Assembly (NCBI RefSeq): GCF_000367765.1
Contig: NZ_AORI01000011.1
Coordinates: forward strand, 1 to 64,000
Direction of reading: 5' to 3'
Length of the DNA: 64,000 nucleotides
Source: Metamycoplasma auris 15026
GTDB taxonomy: Bacteria > Bacillota_I > Bacilli_A > Mycoplasmatales > Metamycoplasmataceae
Shown here: in pieces, positions 1 to 8,264 of the stretch
Layout: each line of letters opens with the position of its first letter
How positions within the stretch are numbered: the first letter of the stretch is position 1
The notes under the pieces: model-generated
The model's input: only the letters and a program-made list of their open reading frames with translations
Told to the model about the DNA's origin: nothing
Databases searched by the model: none
Made by a program: the position numbers and the translations under genes

Positions 1-95
1 GAATTATTTATTATTCGAATAATGCAATTAAAATAAATATTAGATTGGCCTTAGTTTGAATAAAACATCTAATATTTCCTTAGAAAATTAGTAAG

Positions 96-132
96 AAAAT
101 AGCAGACAAATAAATAAGGGTCTGCTATTTTT
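96..132. terminator. Bidirectional hairpin terminator
   Basis: A 12-bp arm AAAATAGCAGAC is complemented by GTCTGCTATTTT after a short A/T-rich loop, with T-runs on both strands. It lies about 90 bases past the stop of the minus-strand lipoprotein gene and can end that transcript. It could also end a plus-strand gene entering from the left edge. Confidence 0.7.
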
Positions 133-220
133 ATAAGTCATATATTAAAGGTTTTGTTTTAGTTTATTTATATATGACATTTATATTGAAAATATTTAAT
201 CTACGAATCTTTAATTATTG

Positions 221-772
221 TTATGATCTAGTTGATGATACCGTTGCTGCTGGTTCTGTTGATGATGATGATGAACTTCGGTCTAAACCTTCTCAGATTT
301 TTTCTCAATCTCCGGCTTTTCTTAGATCTTCTTCAGTAAGTTTTCCATAGTTATTTTTAACAGCTTCATCAACTGCTTCAGAATTCTTTGTAACTAAATT
401 GGCTGTTTCTTCAAGTCTTTCTTCTTCTAGTTGGTTTTCCTCAGCTCCTAATCAACTAAAGTCTCCAAGACCTTGTCAAAATGCATATTCTTTATCAGCT
501 CTTGTGTTTTTAGGTCTTGGAGCACTTCCTAAACTAGGAGCATCCCCTTGAGGTCTTTCTGCTGGTTGACCAGTTAATGTATTAGCAGCTGTTGAAGAAT
601 TACTTGAATCTGTTGTTGTCCCTTCTGATGTATTTGTTTTGGTAGTAGATTCAGCTTTCTTAGTTTTATCTTTAGAGTCTTTGTCTTTATCACATGATGC
701 AGCAATTAAAGGTAAAGCTGCTAGTGAAGACACTGAACCTAAAGCTAATAGTAGTTTGTTAATCTTTTTCAT
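221..772 (-). CDS. Putative surface lipoprotein, 183 aa
   Basis: Residues 1-27 form a prolipoprotein signal: Lys-rich start, hydrophobic core and lipobox IAASC with lipid-accepting Cys27, so the protein should be anchored on the outer face of the membrane. The mature part starts with a Lys/Asp/Ser/Thr-rich linker, followed by a Pro-rich stretch and an acidic helical part (residues about 110-165). It ends in a run of six serines coded by a TCA-type trinucleotide repeat. Four TGA codons must be read as Trp to reach the TAA at 221. Downstream lies a strong hairpin. I do not recognise a family beyond mycoplasma lipoproteins, and the function is unknown. Confidence 0.82.
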
Positions 773-1095
773 ATATGTTTTCCTAAATTTATTTTTTAAA
801 TATCAATTTTTTATATGTATTTTTAAATAGAGAGGGATAACAATTTAAAACTAAATATAAATTTTGTAAATTTAAAAATACCCCAGGATCCAAATAAAAG
901 GAAGCAGGGCTTCAATTTACAAAAACTATTTTATCTTTTTTTTTTTTTTGGAATTTAGCCTTAATTCATTGACAAGAGATTGCATTTTCTAAGAAAAGAT
1001 TGCGAAAAAGATTGATTTTCATGAAGGAAACTAAATTATTTGATTTCTTTAAAAAGACTAGAAAACAAAGAAAAAGCAGAGTAATTTTTGTAAAT
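773..1095. other. Intergenic region between rpsO and the lipoprotein gene, with a T14 tract
   Basis: About 320 bases without a supportable gene. It contains a 14-T homopolymer at 936-949 (A14 on the lipoprotein's coding strand), about 165 bases upstream of its start. The remainder should hold the lipoprotein promoter. A 32-codon plus-strand frame starting at 1021 has no ribosome binding site and runs into the rpsO terminator, so I do not call it. Confidence 0.5.
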
Positions 1096-1131
1096 AAAAA
1101 ATCCAAGCTATATTTCTAACTTGGATTTTTG
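1096..1131 (-). terminator. rpsO terminator
   Basis: Arms AAAAATCCAAG and CTTGGATTTTT close a 12-base loop. On the minus strand this follows the rpsO stop by about 20 bases and ends in a T-run. Confidence 0.8.
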
Positions 1132-1149
1132 TTACTATTTTTTTGCTTA

Positions 1150-1416
1150 TTATTTTCTTATATTTAAAGCTTTAATAGTTGATTGATACAAAGTGTAATC
1201 TTCTTCTTTTAGGTGGTTTAATAGCGCTTTACGGTGATTAACTTTTGCCATAAAACCACGCATTGAGTGAAGATCTTTTTTATTAACTGCAAAGTGTTTT
1301 TTTAAAGATTCAATATCTTCAGTTAAAATAGCAATTTGAACTGGTAGGTATCCTGTATCCTTAGGATTTCTTCCAAATTCTTTTACTAACTCTGCTTTTC
1401 TTTGTTTTGAAACCAT
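1150..1416 (-). CDS. rpsO: 30S ribosomal protein S15
   Basis: An 88-residue protein, the usual S15 length. S15 binds the three-way junction of the 16S rRNA central domain early in 30S assembly. The typical features are present: KDTG near the start, then [11 protein letters not shown], the conserved HSMRGF (H-S-x-R-G) segment and the [10 protein letters not shown] region that contacts rRNA. No TGA codon occurs inside. It is monocistronic by layout, with tRNA-Ile and its own hairpin upstream and a strong terminator downstream. Confidence 0.97.
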   Translation of the reverse strand: MVSKQRKAELVKEFGRNPKDTGYLPVQIAILTEDIESLKKHFAVNKKDLHSMRGFMAKVNHRKALLNHLKEEDYTLYQSTIKALNIRK

Positions 1417-1535
1417 GAATTAACCTTTCATAACCTAGCAATAATCTTAATTATTACCAAGGAATAATTTTTAATCTTATATAGTATAACATTTTTATTT
1501 TTATAAGATGCATTTTCATAAACTTTAGATTTATA

Positions 1536-1560
1536 AAAAAACACGCGACTGCGTGTTTTA
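1536..1560 (-). terminator. Terminator after tRNA-Ile
   Basis: Perfect 9-bp stem (AAAACACGC/GCGTGTTTT) with a 4-base loop and flanking T-run, about 20 bases past the 3' end of the minus-strand tRNA-Ile. It probably ends the rplM-rpsI-tRNA transcript. Confidence 0.8.
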
Positions 1561-1578
1561 AAGGCCAAATTAATGAAA

Positions 1579-1655
1579 TGGTGCGAACAAATGGACTTGA
1601 ACCATCGACCTCACGATTATCAGTCGTGTGCTCTAACCAACTGAGCTATGCTCGC
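1579..1655 (-). tRNA. tRNA-Ile (GAT anticodon)
   Basis: On the minus strand a complete 77-base cloverleaf can be folded. The acceptor pairs GCGAGCA with TGTTCGC, the D arm is GCTC..GAGC, the anticodon stem carries loop CTGATAA (anticodon GAT), and the T arm has GGTTCAAGTCC. The discriminator is A and the CCA is genomically encoded. It lies 48 bases downstream of rpsI and is probably cotranscribed with it. Confidence 0.96.
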
Positions 1656-1703
1656 ATTTATACAAATATGTGTAAAAACACATATAAGTATATCATAAAA
1701 TTT

Positions 1704-2102
1704 TTAACGCTTTGAAAATTGTCTTGCTCTTCTTGCTTTTCTTAGACCAAATTTCTTACGTTCTTTAACACGGGCGTCTCTTGTTAAGAAACCAGCATCT
1801 TTTAGTTTGTTACGGAATTCGTTATTTGAAGCTTCTAATAAAGCTCTGGCAATTCCTAATCTAATTGCTCCTGCTTGTCCTGTTAAACCACCACCATTAA
1901 CATTTACAAAGATATCAAATTGGTTAACTGTTTCAGTTACACTAAAAGGACTTTTTGCATCTTTTAATAGAATCGCAGAATTTAAATATTGAGCAGCTTC
2001 TTTGCCATTGATTACAAAGTTTCCTTTACCAGGAATTAAATAAACTCTAGCAACAGAAGTTTTACGACGACCTAAACCATAGTATCTAACTTTATCTGCC
2101 AT
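1704..2102 (-). CDS. rpsI: 30S ribosomal protein S9
   Basis: A 132-residue protein with the S9 hallmarks. These are the [13 protein letters not shown] start, the [19 protein letters not shown] core and the basic C-terminal tail ending [10 protein letters not shown], which reaches into the P site to touch tRNA. Its ATG overlaps the rplM stop codon by one base (TAATG), so translation is likely coupled to rplM as in most bacteria. Confidence 0.97.
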   Translation of the reverse strand: MADKVRYYGLGRRKTSVARVYLIPGKGNFVINGKEAAQYLNSAILLKDAKSPFSVTETVNQFDIFVNVNGGGLTGQAGAIRLGIARALLEASNNEFRNKLKDAGFLTRDARVKERKKFGLRKARRARQFSKR

Positions 2103-2536
2103 TATTTAACCTCGATTGTAATTGGTTGTTGACTTACTTGCTTGTGGTCTGCGTTTGCATAAACATATAAGTTTTTAAATTGTTTACGACCTAATTTAGT
2201 GTGTGGTAACATTCCTCTAACTGCTTTTTCTACTAAAGCTTCTGGTTTTTTAGCTCTTAAATCAGCAGCGGTAATTTGTTTTAATCCACCAGGATATCCA
2301 GTGTGGTGGTAGTAAATTTTCTTTTCATCTTTTTTAGCTGTTAAAAGAACATCTTTTGCATTGATAACAACTACATTGTCGCCCATGTCAACATTTGGTG
2401 TAAATGTTGGCTTATTTTTTCCTCTTAGGATTGAAGCTACAAGAGTTGAAAGTCTACCTAAAGGTACGTTGGCTGCATCGATGATGTATCATTTTTTATC
2501 AACTATTTCTTTTCTAATAATTGTCGTTTGACGCAT
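2102..2536 (-). CDS. rplM: 50S ribosomal protein L13
   Basis: A 144-residue protein once one TGA is read as Trp in the DKKWYIIDA segment near the N terminus. The MRQTTI start, LGRLST and the [14 protein letters not shown] core are typical of L13, an early 50S assembly protein that binds 23S rRNA domain II. The stop overlaps the rpsI start by one base. A frame that ignored code 4 would begin at an internal Met and lose about 50 residues. Confidence 0.96.
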
Positions 2537-2626
2537 ACTTTCTTCTTTCTTATATATGTTTTAATATATTAATTTAAATTGCAATTTAAATTTATGCTTA
2601 CCTATTATAATATAAGTTTTTTATTT

Positions 2627-3289
2627 TTAGTTAATTTTTGACAACATATAAATAATTGCAGTTTCAGCTCGCAAAATTGTTTTTGTTAAAGAAACAATAT
2701 TGACATTTTTTTGCTTAGCTAAACTTATTTCTAGCTCACTAAAGCCTCCTTCAGGACCAACTATTAAAAGTGTATCTTCAAGACTTTTTGCAATTGGATT
2801 TTCTTTTTTATTTTCATAGGCTAGAATTTTGTTTTTGATATCTAAATTTATAATTTGCTCAAAAGTATGAATTTCTTTTAAAATAGGAATTTTATTTCTA
2901 AAAGATTGTTGGCAAGCTTCAAGAATAATTTTCTGAAAACGCTCATATTTGTTTTTGAGATTTAAATTTGAACTGTCAGTAAATTTTGAAATATAAGGAA
3001 TAATTTGCGTAGCTCCTAATTCAGTCGCTTTTTGTAGTGCTATTTCAAAATTATTTTGTTTAATTAGAGGTATAGCAACTATTATTTCATAATCTAACTC
3101 GTTATTAATATCAAGTTTTTTTTGAATTAAAGCCTTGTTGTTATCTACCAGATTGCAAAGATAAAATTCATTTTTATAATTAATTAAAAAGTCTGCGCTT
3201 TTAATTCGAATTACTTTGAGATGCTTTTTTGTTTCTTCATCAATTAAAAAATAGTTATCAATTTTTTTATTACTAAAAAATTTGTACAT
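2627..3289 (-). CDS. rsmE: 16S rRNA (uracil1498-N3)-methyltransferase RsmE
   Basis: A 220-residue SPOUT-class methyltransferase. An N-terminal PUA-like part (residues 1-70) is followed by the SAM-binding trefoil-knot domain, with KATELGATQIIP, VGPEGGF and LRAETAI, the three signature segments of RsmE. The family methylates U1498 of 16S rRNA in assembled 30S subunits using S-adenosylmethionine. The length is slightly below the roughly 245 of E. coli RsmE. It sits alone between the rplM-rpsI operon and the ftsZ terminator. Confidence 0.93.
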   Translation of the reverse strand: MYKFFSNKKIDNYFLIDEETKKHLKVIRIKSADFLINYKNEFYLCNLVDNNKALIQKKLDINNELDYEIIVAIPLIKQNNFEIALQKATELGATQIIPYISKFTDSSNLNLKNKYERFQKIILEACQQSFRNKIPILKEIHTFEQIINLDIKNKILAYENKKENPIAKSLEDTLLIVGPEGGFSELEISLAKQKNVNIVSLTKTILRAETAIIYMLSKIN

Positions 3290-3304
3290 AATTAAAAATT
3301 ATAT

Positions 3305-3331
3305 AAAAAAAGGAGATTGCTCTCCTTTTTG
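3305..3331 (-). terminator. ftsZ terminator
   Basis: Arms AAAAAGGAGA and TCTCCTTTTT with a 4-base loop, placed about 50 bases after the ftsZ stop on the minus strand and before the rsmE start. T-runs lie on both sides. Confidence 0.75.
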
Positions 3332-3379
3332 ATTTAATTGTTCTAAAAATTAGATTTATCTAAAATTTCTTACATCATC

Positions 3380-4501
3380 TTAGTTTCTGAAGTTTTTAAA
3401 AATTAAATCATTATCATCGACATTTGAATCGTCTAGATGAGATTGTTTTATTGCTGAAGATAAACTTGTAGGAATCAAATGTTCTCGCGTTGAATCTTCA
3501 CCATTATAGTTTGTTTCTTCAAGGTCACTAAAATCATCTGTGTTATTTTCTTTTTTAAAGCCAGTTGCAATGACAGAAACATAAGTTTCATCAAGTTTTT
3601 CTTGGTTTTCATTAGTTTGCATACTAACACCAAACATGATATCAATTTCTTGCCCAGCAACATTTTTTAGTTCATTGATTGCATTTTCAAAGTCTTTGAT
3701 TGTGTTTTTTGTTGATGATGAAAAATATACTATTGCTTTTGTTGCCCCATGTATACTGCTTTCTAAAATTGGACTATTAATTGCTTTTGTTATTGCTTTC
3801 TTGGCTGCATCATCACCACTAGCATTCCCAATGCCAACAATTGTTTCGCCAGCATCTTTAATCAATGTCTCAAGATCGGCCAAATCAAGATTGATTAAAC
3901 CAGGAATTGCTATGATACTAATGACAGTGTGAATAAATTGTTTAACAATATTATTAGCAATGTTAAAAGCTTCACTAAAATTAATTTCGCCATATTCTTC
4001 ACATAATTTATCATTGGAAATAATTATGTAAGAATCAACGTGTTTTTTTAGCTCTTCGATACCTTTTAGGGCTACTTGATTTCTTTTAGTTCCTTCAAAT
4101 TTAAATGGAGTTGTGACAATTGCAATAACTAAAGCGCCCTGCTCTTTAGCAATCTTGGCAATGACTGGAGAAGCACCTGTGCCAGTGCCTCCTCCCATGC
4201 CAGCAGTTATGATTACTAAATTTGCATCCTTTAGTCTTTTTTTAATCTCTTCGGCTGAATGGTCGGCTGCTTTTTTTCCAACTTCTGGATTAGCACCTGC
4301 ACCAATTCCGCGATGATCGCCAAGTTGAAGAGTAACATCTTTATTGAATTTATCTAGAATTTGCTTATCAGTATTGGCAACAATAAATTCTAAACCATCA
4401 ATTTTTGTATTCAAAATCTCACGAATACTATTATTTCCACCACCACCGACTCCGATGACTTTAATTTTGGCAACAGAGTTAAATTCTTCAACTGTAGACA
4501 T
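3380..4501 (-). CDS. ftsZ: Cell division protein FtsZ
   Basis: A 373-residue tubulin-like GTPase that polymerises into the division ring. It carries IGVGGGGNNSI at the start of the nucleotide fold, the tubulin signature GMGGGTGTGASP at about residues 103-114 and a full C-terminal globular domain. The last about 60 residues are an acidic, low-complexity linker ending in FKNFRN, without an obvious FtsA/ZipA-type tail, which fits the absence of those partners in mollicutes. It lies downstream of mraZ and rsmH on the same strand but is separated from rsmH by about 460 noncoding bases. Confidence 0.96.
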   Translation of the reverse strand: MSTVEEFNSVAKIKVIGVGGGGNNSIREILNTKIDGLEFIVANTDKQILDKFNKDVTLQLGDHRGIGAGANPEVGKKAADHSAEEIKKRLKDANLVIITAGMGGGTGTGASPVIAKIAKEQGALVIAIVTTPFKFEGTKRNQVALKGIEELKKHVDSYIIISNDKLCEEYGEINFSEAFNIANNIVKQFIHTVISIIAIPGLINLDLADLETLIKDAGETIVGIGNASGDDAAKKAITKAINSPILESSIHGATKAIVYFSSSTKNTIKDFENAINELKNVAGQEIDIMFGVSMQTNENQEKLDETYVSVIATGFKKENNTDDFSDLEETNYNGEDSTREHLIPTSLSSAIKQSHLDDSNVDDNDLIFKNFRN

Positions 4502-4732
4502 TTAATATCCTCCATTTTTTTGCTTATATTTTGCTAAAAAATAATGAACATTGTAAAAATTTATTTTTTTATAATGTTGATCGAAATAGTACTTATTAAT
4601 GGTTTAAATAAATTATAAAATTGTTAGTTTTCAACTTAAATTGAGATATTTTTTAAAATAATTACACTAATTTAGATTCTGATTTAGAACTTTAAAATGC
4701 TTTTCTAAATAGTATATGCTTATTTTATTTAG

Positions 4733-4761
4733 TTAATAATATATAGCTAATATAGTATAAT
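4733..4761 (+). promoter_or_regulatory. Promoter-like -35/-10 pair for a possible small RNA
   Basis: TTAATA at 4733-4738 and a perfect TATAAT at 4756-4761, separated by 17 bases, on the plus strand. No plus-strand gene follows, only the hairpin ending near 4851. TATAAT can occur by chance in such AT-rich DNA. Confidence 0.3.
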
Positions 4762-4767
4762 AATACT

Positions 4768-4851
4768 AACTTTGGTTATTAATTAATTACAACCCTTTAT
4801 CAAATTACTCAATTACTTCAAAATATTAAGCAGATATTTTGAAGTTTTTTT
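4768..4851 (+). ncRNA. Candidate small RNA
   Basis: The segment between the promoter-like pair and a 12-bp hairpin (ACTTCAAAATAT/ATATTTTGAAGT at 4815-4845) followed by T8. The T-run lies only on the plus strand, so the terminator does not serve the minus-strand rsmH transcript. No plus-strand open frame precedes it. The RNA would be about 84 bases. This is inference from signal layout and I recognise no known RNA family. Confidence 0.3.
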
Positions 4852-4963
4852 AAGTCTTAATTAAAAGGAAAACATTATCTAAATTACAGCTACTTTTTTA
4901 ATAATGTTAAATTATAAAAACTTAAATTTAAAAGATGCAATTAATTTTTTTTTAAAAAAAGCT

Positions 4964-5875
4964 TTAATCTAATTTTGTAATTACTCTTAGTTTTGCACTA
5001 CGGGATCTTTTATTTAATTCCAATTCGTTTTGAGAAGGGAAAAATATTTTTTGTTTCCATTTTTTTTGGGTTTGAATTGGTAATTTATTTAGTTTGGGAT
5101 CAATGTAGTTTAAATCTTGGAAGAATTTTTTTACTTTAAAATCTTCTTTACTATGAAATGTAATAATTGCTAAACTTCCATTTTTGTTTAGTAATGAAGG
5201 AATTTGCTTTAATAAATCATCTAAAGCATTTAATTCATCATTAACTGCAATTCTTATTGCTTGAAAAACTTGTTTTGATGGATTTTTTTGGCGGATATAT
5301 CATGCAGGAAGACTTGTTTTAATAATTTCATTCAATTCAAAAGAAGAATTAATTGGACGATTTTTGATAACAGATTTCGCAATTTCTAAAGGAAATTTTA
5401 CATCACCATAGTTAGAAAAAATTCATCTAAGTTGCTCTTCGTTTCAATGATTAATTATCTGTCAAGCATCTAAGGTTGCATCTTGATCCATTCGCATATC
5501 AAGTTTGCCATCTTTTGAATAAGAAAATCCTCTTTCTATTTCATCAAGTTGTGGACTTGATACACCTAAGTCAGCTAAAATGCCATCAACTTTTTTAATA
5601 TTAAGTTCTTCTAGTTTTTCAGTTAGAAACCTAAAATCACTTTTTATTAAAACAAAAGAATTGCTAATTTCTTTTAATTTTGTTTCAGATTCAGTTATTG
5701 CTTGTTTGTCTTTATCAAAACAAATTAGCATACCTGAATTATTTTTTTGAATTTTTTTTAGTATTTCAAGGCTATGACCAGCTCTGCCGAGTGTTAAATC
5801 AACATAAATCCCATTTTCTTTGATATTAAGTGAAGAAATTACTTCATCTAATAAAACAGGAATATGCTTTTTTAT
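4964..5875 (-). CDS. rsmH: 16S rRNA (cytosine1402-N4)-methyltransferase RsmH (MraW)
   Basis: About 303 residues. HIPVLLDEV near the start, the SAM-binding DLTLGRAGHS, ADLGVSSPQLDEIERGFSY, MRMDQ and the C-terminal RSRSAKLRV are RsmH signatures. The family methylates C1402 in the ribosomal P site together with RsmI. Several TGA codons read as Trp. No ATG, GTG or TTG lies before the conserved start: upstream in frame are only AUA (5873-5875), AUU (5876-5878) and then a stop. AUA sits 7 bases after a GGAG inside mraZ, so I choose it. The frame overlaps the end of mraZ, implying coupled translation. Confidence 0.9.
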
Positions 5876-6312
5876 AATTTAACTCCGACTTCAAATAGTT
5901 TTTGAGCTAGATCATTAATACTTGTTTCGTTTTCAAATTGACTTTCTTTTGCATCATAGATTTCTTTGGCAAAGACTTCACAAATATTTCCAGCACCTAT
6001 GAAAACAACGTTTTTTTTGATAGCGGCTTTTTCAGCAAGATATTTTGGTATATTGATTCTGTTGGATTTATCTGGGTTTACTAATTCTGTATTAGCAAAG
6101 ATGAAACGATTCAATTCCCTAAAATCCTTATTAAGAGAGTTATTCTCTTCAAGTTTAGTTCTTAACTTTTCAAATTCATTCTTATCTCTAAGAATTAATT
6201 GTTTGTCAAACCCGATTGTTACAAAGAATTCATTACCTAATTCAGATAAGATTTTTGAAGGTATGACAACTCTATATTTGTCGTCTAAATTTCGTTCATA
6301 TTTACCAAACAT
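5872..6312 (-). CDS. mraZ: Transcriptional regulator MraZ
   Basis: A 146-residue protein with two SpoVT/AbrB-like MraZ repeats: MFGKYERNLDDKYRVVIPSK at the start and a second DKSNRINIPKYL copy at about residues 80-95. MraZ is the first gene of the dcw cluster and, in bacteria studied, binds repeats in its own promoter. The ATG at 6310-6312 gives the family-typical MFG start, 9 bases from GGAG. A GTG six bases upstream is the alternative. The stop overlaps the start region of rsmH. Confidence 0.93.
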   Translation of the reverse strand: MFGKYERNLDDKYRVVIPSKILSELGNEFFVTIGFDKQLILRDKNEFEKLRTKLEENNSLNKDFRELNRFIFANTELVNPDKSNRINIPKYLAEKAAIKKNVVFIGAGNICEVFAKEIYDAKESQFENETSINDLAQKLFEVGVKL

Positions 6313-6346
6313 CGACACTTTCTCCCACTATCACTCCTATTGTACC
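6313..6346 (-). promoter_or_regulatory. mraZ promoter with possible MraZ boxes
   Basis: On the minus strand an extended -10 (TGG then TACAAT, 6339-6344) precedes three GTG-centred repeats. Their cac complements lie at 6332, 6326 and 6316, spaced 6 and 10 bases, just before the mraZ ATG. MraZ is known to bind short directly repeated GTG-containing boxes near its start. The boxes here match loosely, so autoregulation is inferred. Confidence 0.4.
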
Positions 6347-6409
6347 ATTTTTAAAATATGAATGGTTAAAAATTTTTTTATAAAAAAAATAAGATAAAAT
6401 AATAGTTAT

Positions 6410-6485
6410 GCTGGTTTAGCTTAGTTGGTAGAGCAATTGATTCGTAATCAATGGGTCGTAGGTTCAAATCCTATAGCCAGCACCA
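6410..6485 (+). tRNA. tRNA-Thr (CGT anticodon)
   Basis: A 76-base cloverleaf: acceptor GCTGGTT/AGCCAGC, anticodon loop TTCGTAA giving CGT, T arm with GGTTCAAATCC, discriminator A and encoded CCA. A CGT threonine tRNA implies another Thr tRNA elsewhere for ACA and ACU. Confidence 0.95.
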
Positions 6486-6600
6486 TAACGTCGATTTTTT
6501 TGGGTTAAGTTAGTTAAAAAAATAAATAAAAGAAAAATTTTTATTTTTTTTATCAAGTCTAAATTTTTTAGTTATAATAATTAAGCATTTGTTAATGAGT

Positions 6601-6675
6601 GCCGACTTAGCTCAGCGGTAGAGCAGCTGGCTGTTAACCAGTTGGTCGTTGGTTCAATCCCAATAGTCGGCGCCA
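6601..6675 (+). tRNA. tRNA-Asn (GTT anticodon)
   Basis: A 75-base cloverleaf: acceptor GCCGACT/AGTCGGC, D arm GCTC..GAGC, anticodon loop CTGTTAA (GTT), discriminator G and encoded CCA. It is first in a tight cluster of three tRNAs. Confidence 0.96.
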
Positions 6676-6679
6676 TTAT

Positions 6680-6755
6680 GGCCCTATGGTGAAGTGGTTA
6701 ACACATATGGTTTTCATCCATACATGCGTGGGTTCGAGTCCCGCTAGGGTCACCA
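6680..6755 (+). tRNA. tRNA-Glu (TTC anticodon)
   Basis: A 76-base cloverleaf: acceptor GGCCCTA/TAGGGTC with one G-U pair, anticodon loop TTTTCAT (TTC), T arm GGTTCGAGTCC and encoded CCA. It starts 4 bases after tRNA-Asn. Confidence 0.96.
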
Positions 6756-6758
6756 AAT

Positions 6759-6834
6759 GGAGAATTAGCTCAGTTGGGAGAGCATTGCCCTTACAAGGCA
6801 AGGGTCGTGGGTTCGAGCCCCTCATTCTCCACCA
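6759..6834 (+). tRNA. tRNA-Val (TAC anticodon)
   Basis: A 76-base cloverleaf: acceptor GGAGAAT/ATTCTCC, anticodon loop CTTACAA (TAC), T arm GGTTCGAGCCC and encoded CCA. It starts 3 bases after tRNA-Glu and is the last tRNA of the cluster. Confidence 0.96.
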
Positions 6835-6855
6835 TTTGTCAAATGACTCAAATTT

Positions 6856-6884
6856 AAAAAATGCCCCTCAAAAGGCATTTTTTA
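6856..6884 (+). terminator. tRNA cluster terminator
   Basis: Arms AAAAAATGCC and GGCATTTTTT close an 8-base loop, 21 bases past tRNA-Val. Confidence 0.8.
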
Positions 6885-7094
6885 TTTCATTTTTAAAATA
6901 AGGCAAAAAAGATTTTCTTTAAATAAGAAGTTAGTTAATTATTTATTCATTAAATACTTTTAAAAAAACTTAGTTTTTTATTGCAATTTTATTTAAGATA
7001 AGTTATTTTCTTTCTTATTTTATTTAGTTTTTTTGTTTTGTTAAAATTTATATTAATAGTTAGATTTCAATAAATTTAAATAAAGGAATAACTT

Positions 7095-8180
7095 ATGGAT
7101 AAAAAAGAATGATTTAAAAATCGGTTAATTAAATATATGGAAATAGAAGCGATGTCACGGTATGAAGAACCAGTGGCAAATGAGTTAAAAGAAGCATTTA
7201 AAGACTTAGGATTTGAAGTTTCTAGAGATAATTTAGGTTCAATTATTTTCCTAAAAAAATCAAGCAAAAAAAATGCGCCTAAGATTATGATTGCTGCACA
7301 TATGGATGAAGTGGGATTCATGGTGCGAAATATAGATAAAAAAGGACAACTGCTTTTATCTCCAATTGGTGGTATTTGACCAACTACTGTTATTGGTACA
7401 AAAGCTAAGTTAGTAACTGATACAAATAAAACTTTCTTAGGTGTTTTTGGACATACAAGTATTCATATTATGCAAGAAGCTGAGTTAGCAAAAGCAATTA
7501 CTAATAATGAATTATTTGCCGATTTTGGTTTTAAATCTGAGGAAGATGCACTATCCCAAGGAGTTGGTGTTGGGGATTTAGTTTATATGTCAGGAGAAAC
7601 TATATTATTTAATGATCCTAATTTATTAGGTGGCAAGGCTATGGATAATAGAGCTGGTATTACAGTGCTAGAATATGTAGCAAAAGAAGTTGCAAATAAA
7701 AATTTAGATGTTGATTTATATTTAGTTGGTACAGTGCAAGAAGAAGTGGGAACTAGAGGAGCTAGAAGTAGTGTTTCTTTAGTAAAACCTAATATTGCAA
7801 TTGCACTGGATACATGTGCTTCTCATGATACACCAAATACAATTGCAGGAAATACTTCTTTATATAAAGGAGCAGCGCTAAGAATTAAAGATAGAGGCAC
7901 TATGATGGATCCTAAATTAGTTAAGGAATTTCAAAAAATCTCCAAAAAATATGACATTCCAGCATATAAATTTGTCGCTATGGGCGGTGGCACTGATGCA
8001 CATGAGCTACAATTTGCCAAAGGTGGCGCTGCTACACTAACAATTTCTTTACCTCAAAGATATCTTCACAGTCCTATCGGCGTATGTGCTATTTCAGATT
8101 TAATGGCAGCTGGAGATTTATTAATTAATTTCCTACAAGATTTTAATGAAGATATTTGAAACGAAATTAGATATAAATAA
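7095..8180 (+). CDS. M42 family metallopeptidase (glutamyl aminopeptidase-like)
   Basis: A 361-residue cytosolic aminopeptidase of the M42 family (PepA/FrvX/YsdC type), which trims peptides as large tetrahedral assemblies using two metal ions. Expected metal and catalytic residues are visible: AAHMDEVGFM (about residue 70), KAMDNRAG (about 180), QEEVGTRGA (about 215), LDTCASHD (about 240) and RYLHSP near residue 325. Three TGA codons are read as Trp, including one five codons after the start. AAAGGA precedes the ATG. Peptides are a likely amino-acid source for this auxotroph. Confidence 0.93.
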
Positions 8181-8264
8181 GTAATTAAAAATGCAGATAA
8201 ATAAAATTCTTTCTTTCTGCATTTTTTATTTTTAATTTTTTATCAAAATAAGAATTACTTTTTT

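Larger units (their letters stand above)
4502..4963. other. Non-coding gap between rsmH and ftsZ
   Basis: About 460 very AT-rich bases with stops in all frames. In other mollicutes a further cell-division gene can sit between mraW and ftsZ; none is visible here. The gap should hold an ftsZ promoter on the minus strand. On the plus strand it holds a promoter-like pair and a terminator hairpin (see the small-RNA candidate). Confidence 0.5.

Noticed and set aside
1-83. Possible C-terminal end of a plus-strand gene entering from the left edge
   Set aside because: Three frames are open for only 19-83 bases, none with recognisable sequence. The hairpin at 96-132 fits either reading.
1021-1119. Plus-strand 32-codon frame before rpsO
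   Set aside because: No ribosome binding site, runs into the rpsO terminator, no recognisable content.
3636-3932. Plus-strand frame inside ftsZ
   Set aside because: Lies opposite the conserved ftsZ coding sequence; a shadow frame.
7095-8180. Apparent gene fragmentation of many genes (M42 peptidase, secA, thrS, clpB and others)
   Set aside because: All breaks are TGA codons at conserved Trp positions; with code 4 the genes are intact, so they are not pseudogenes.
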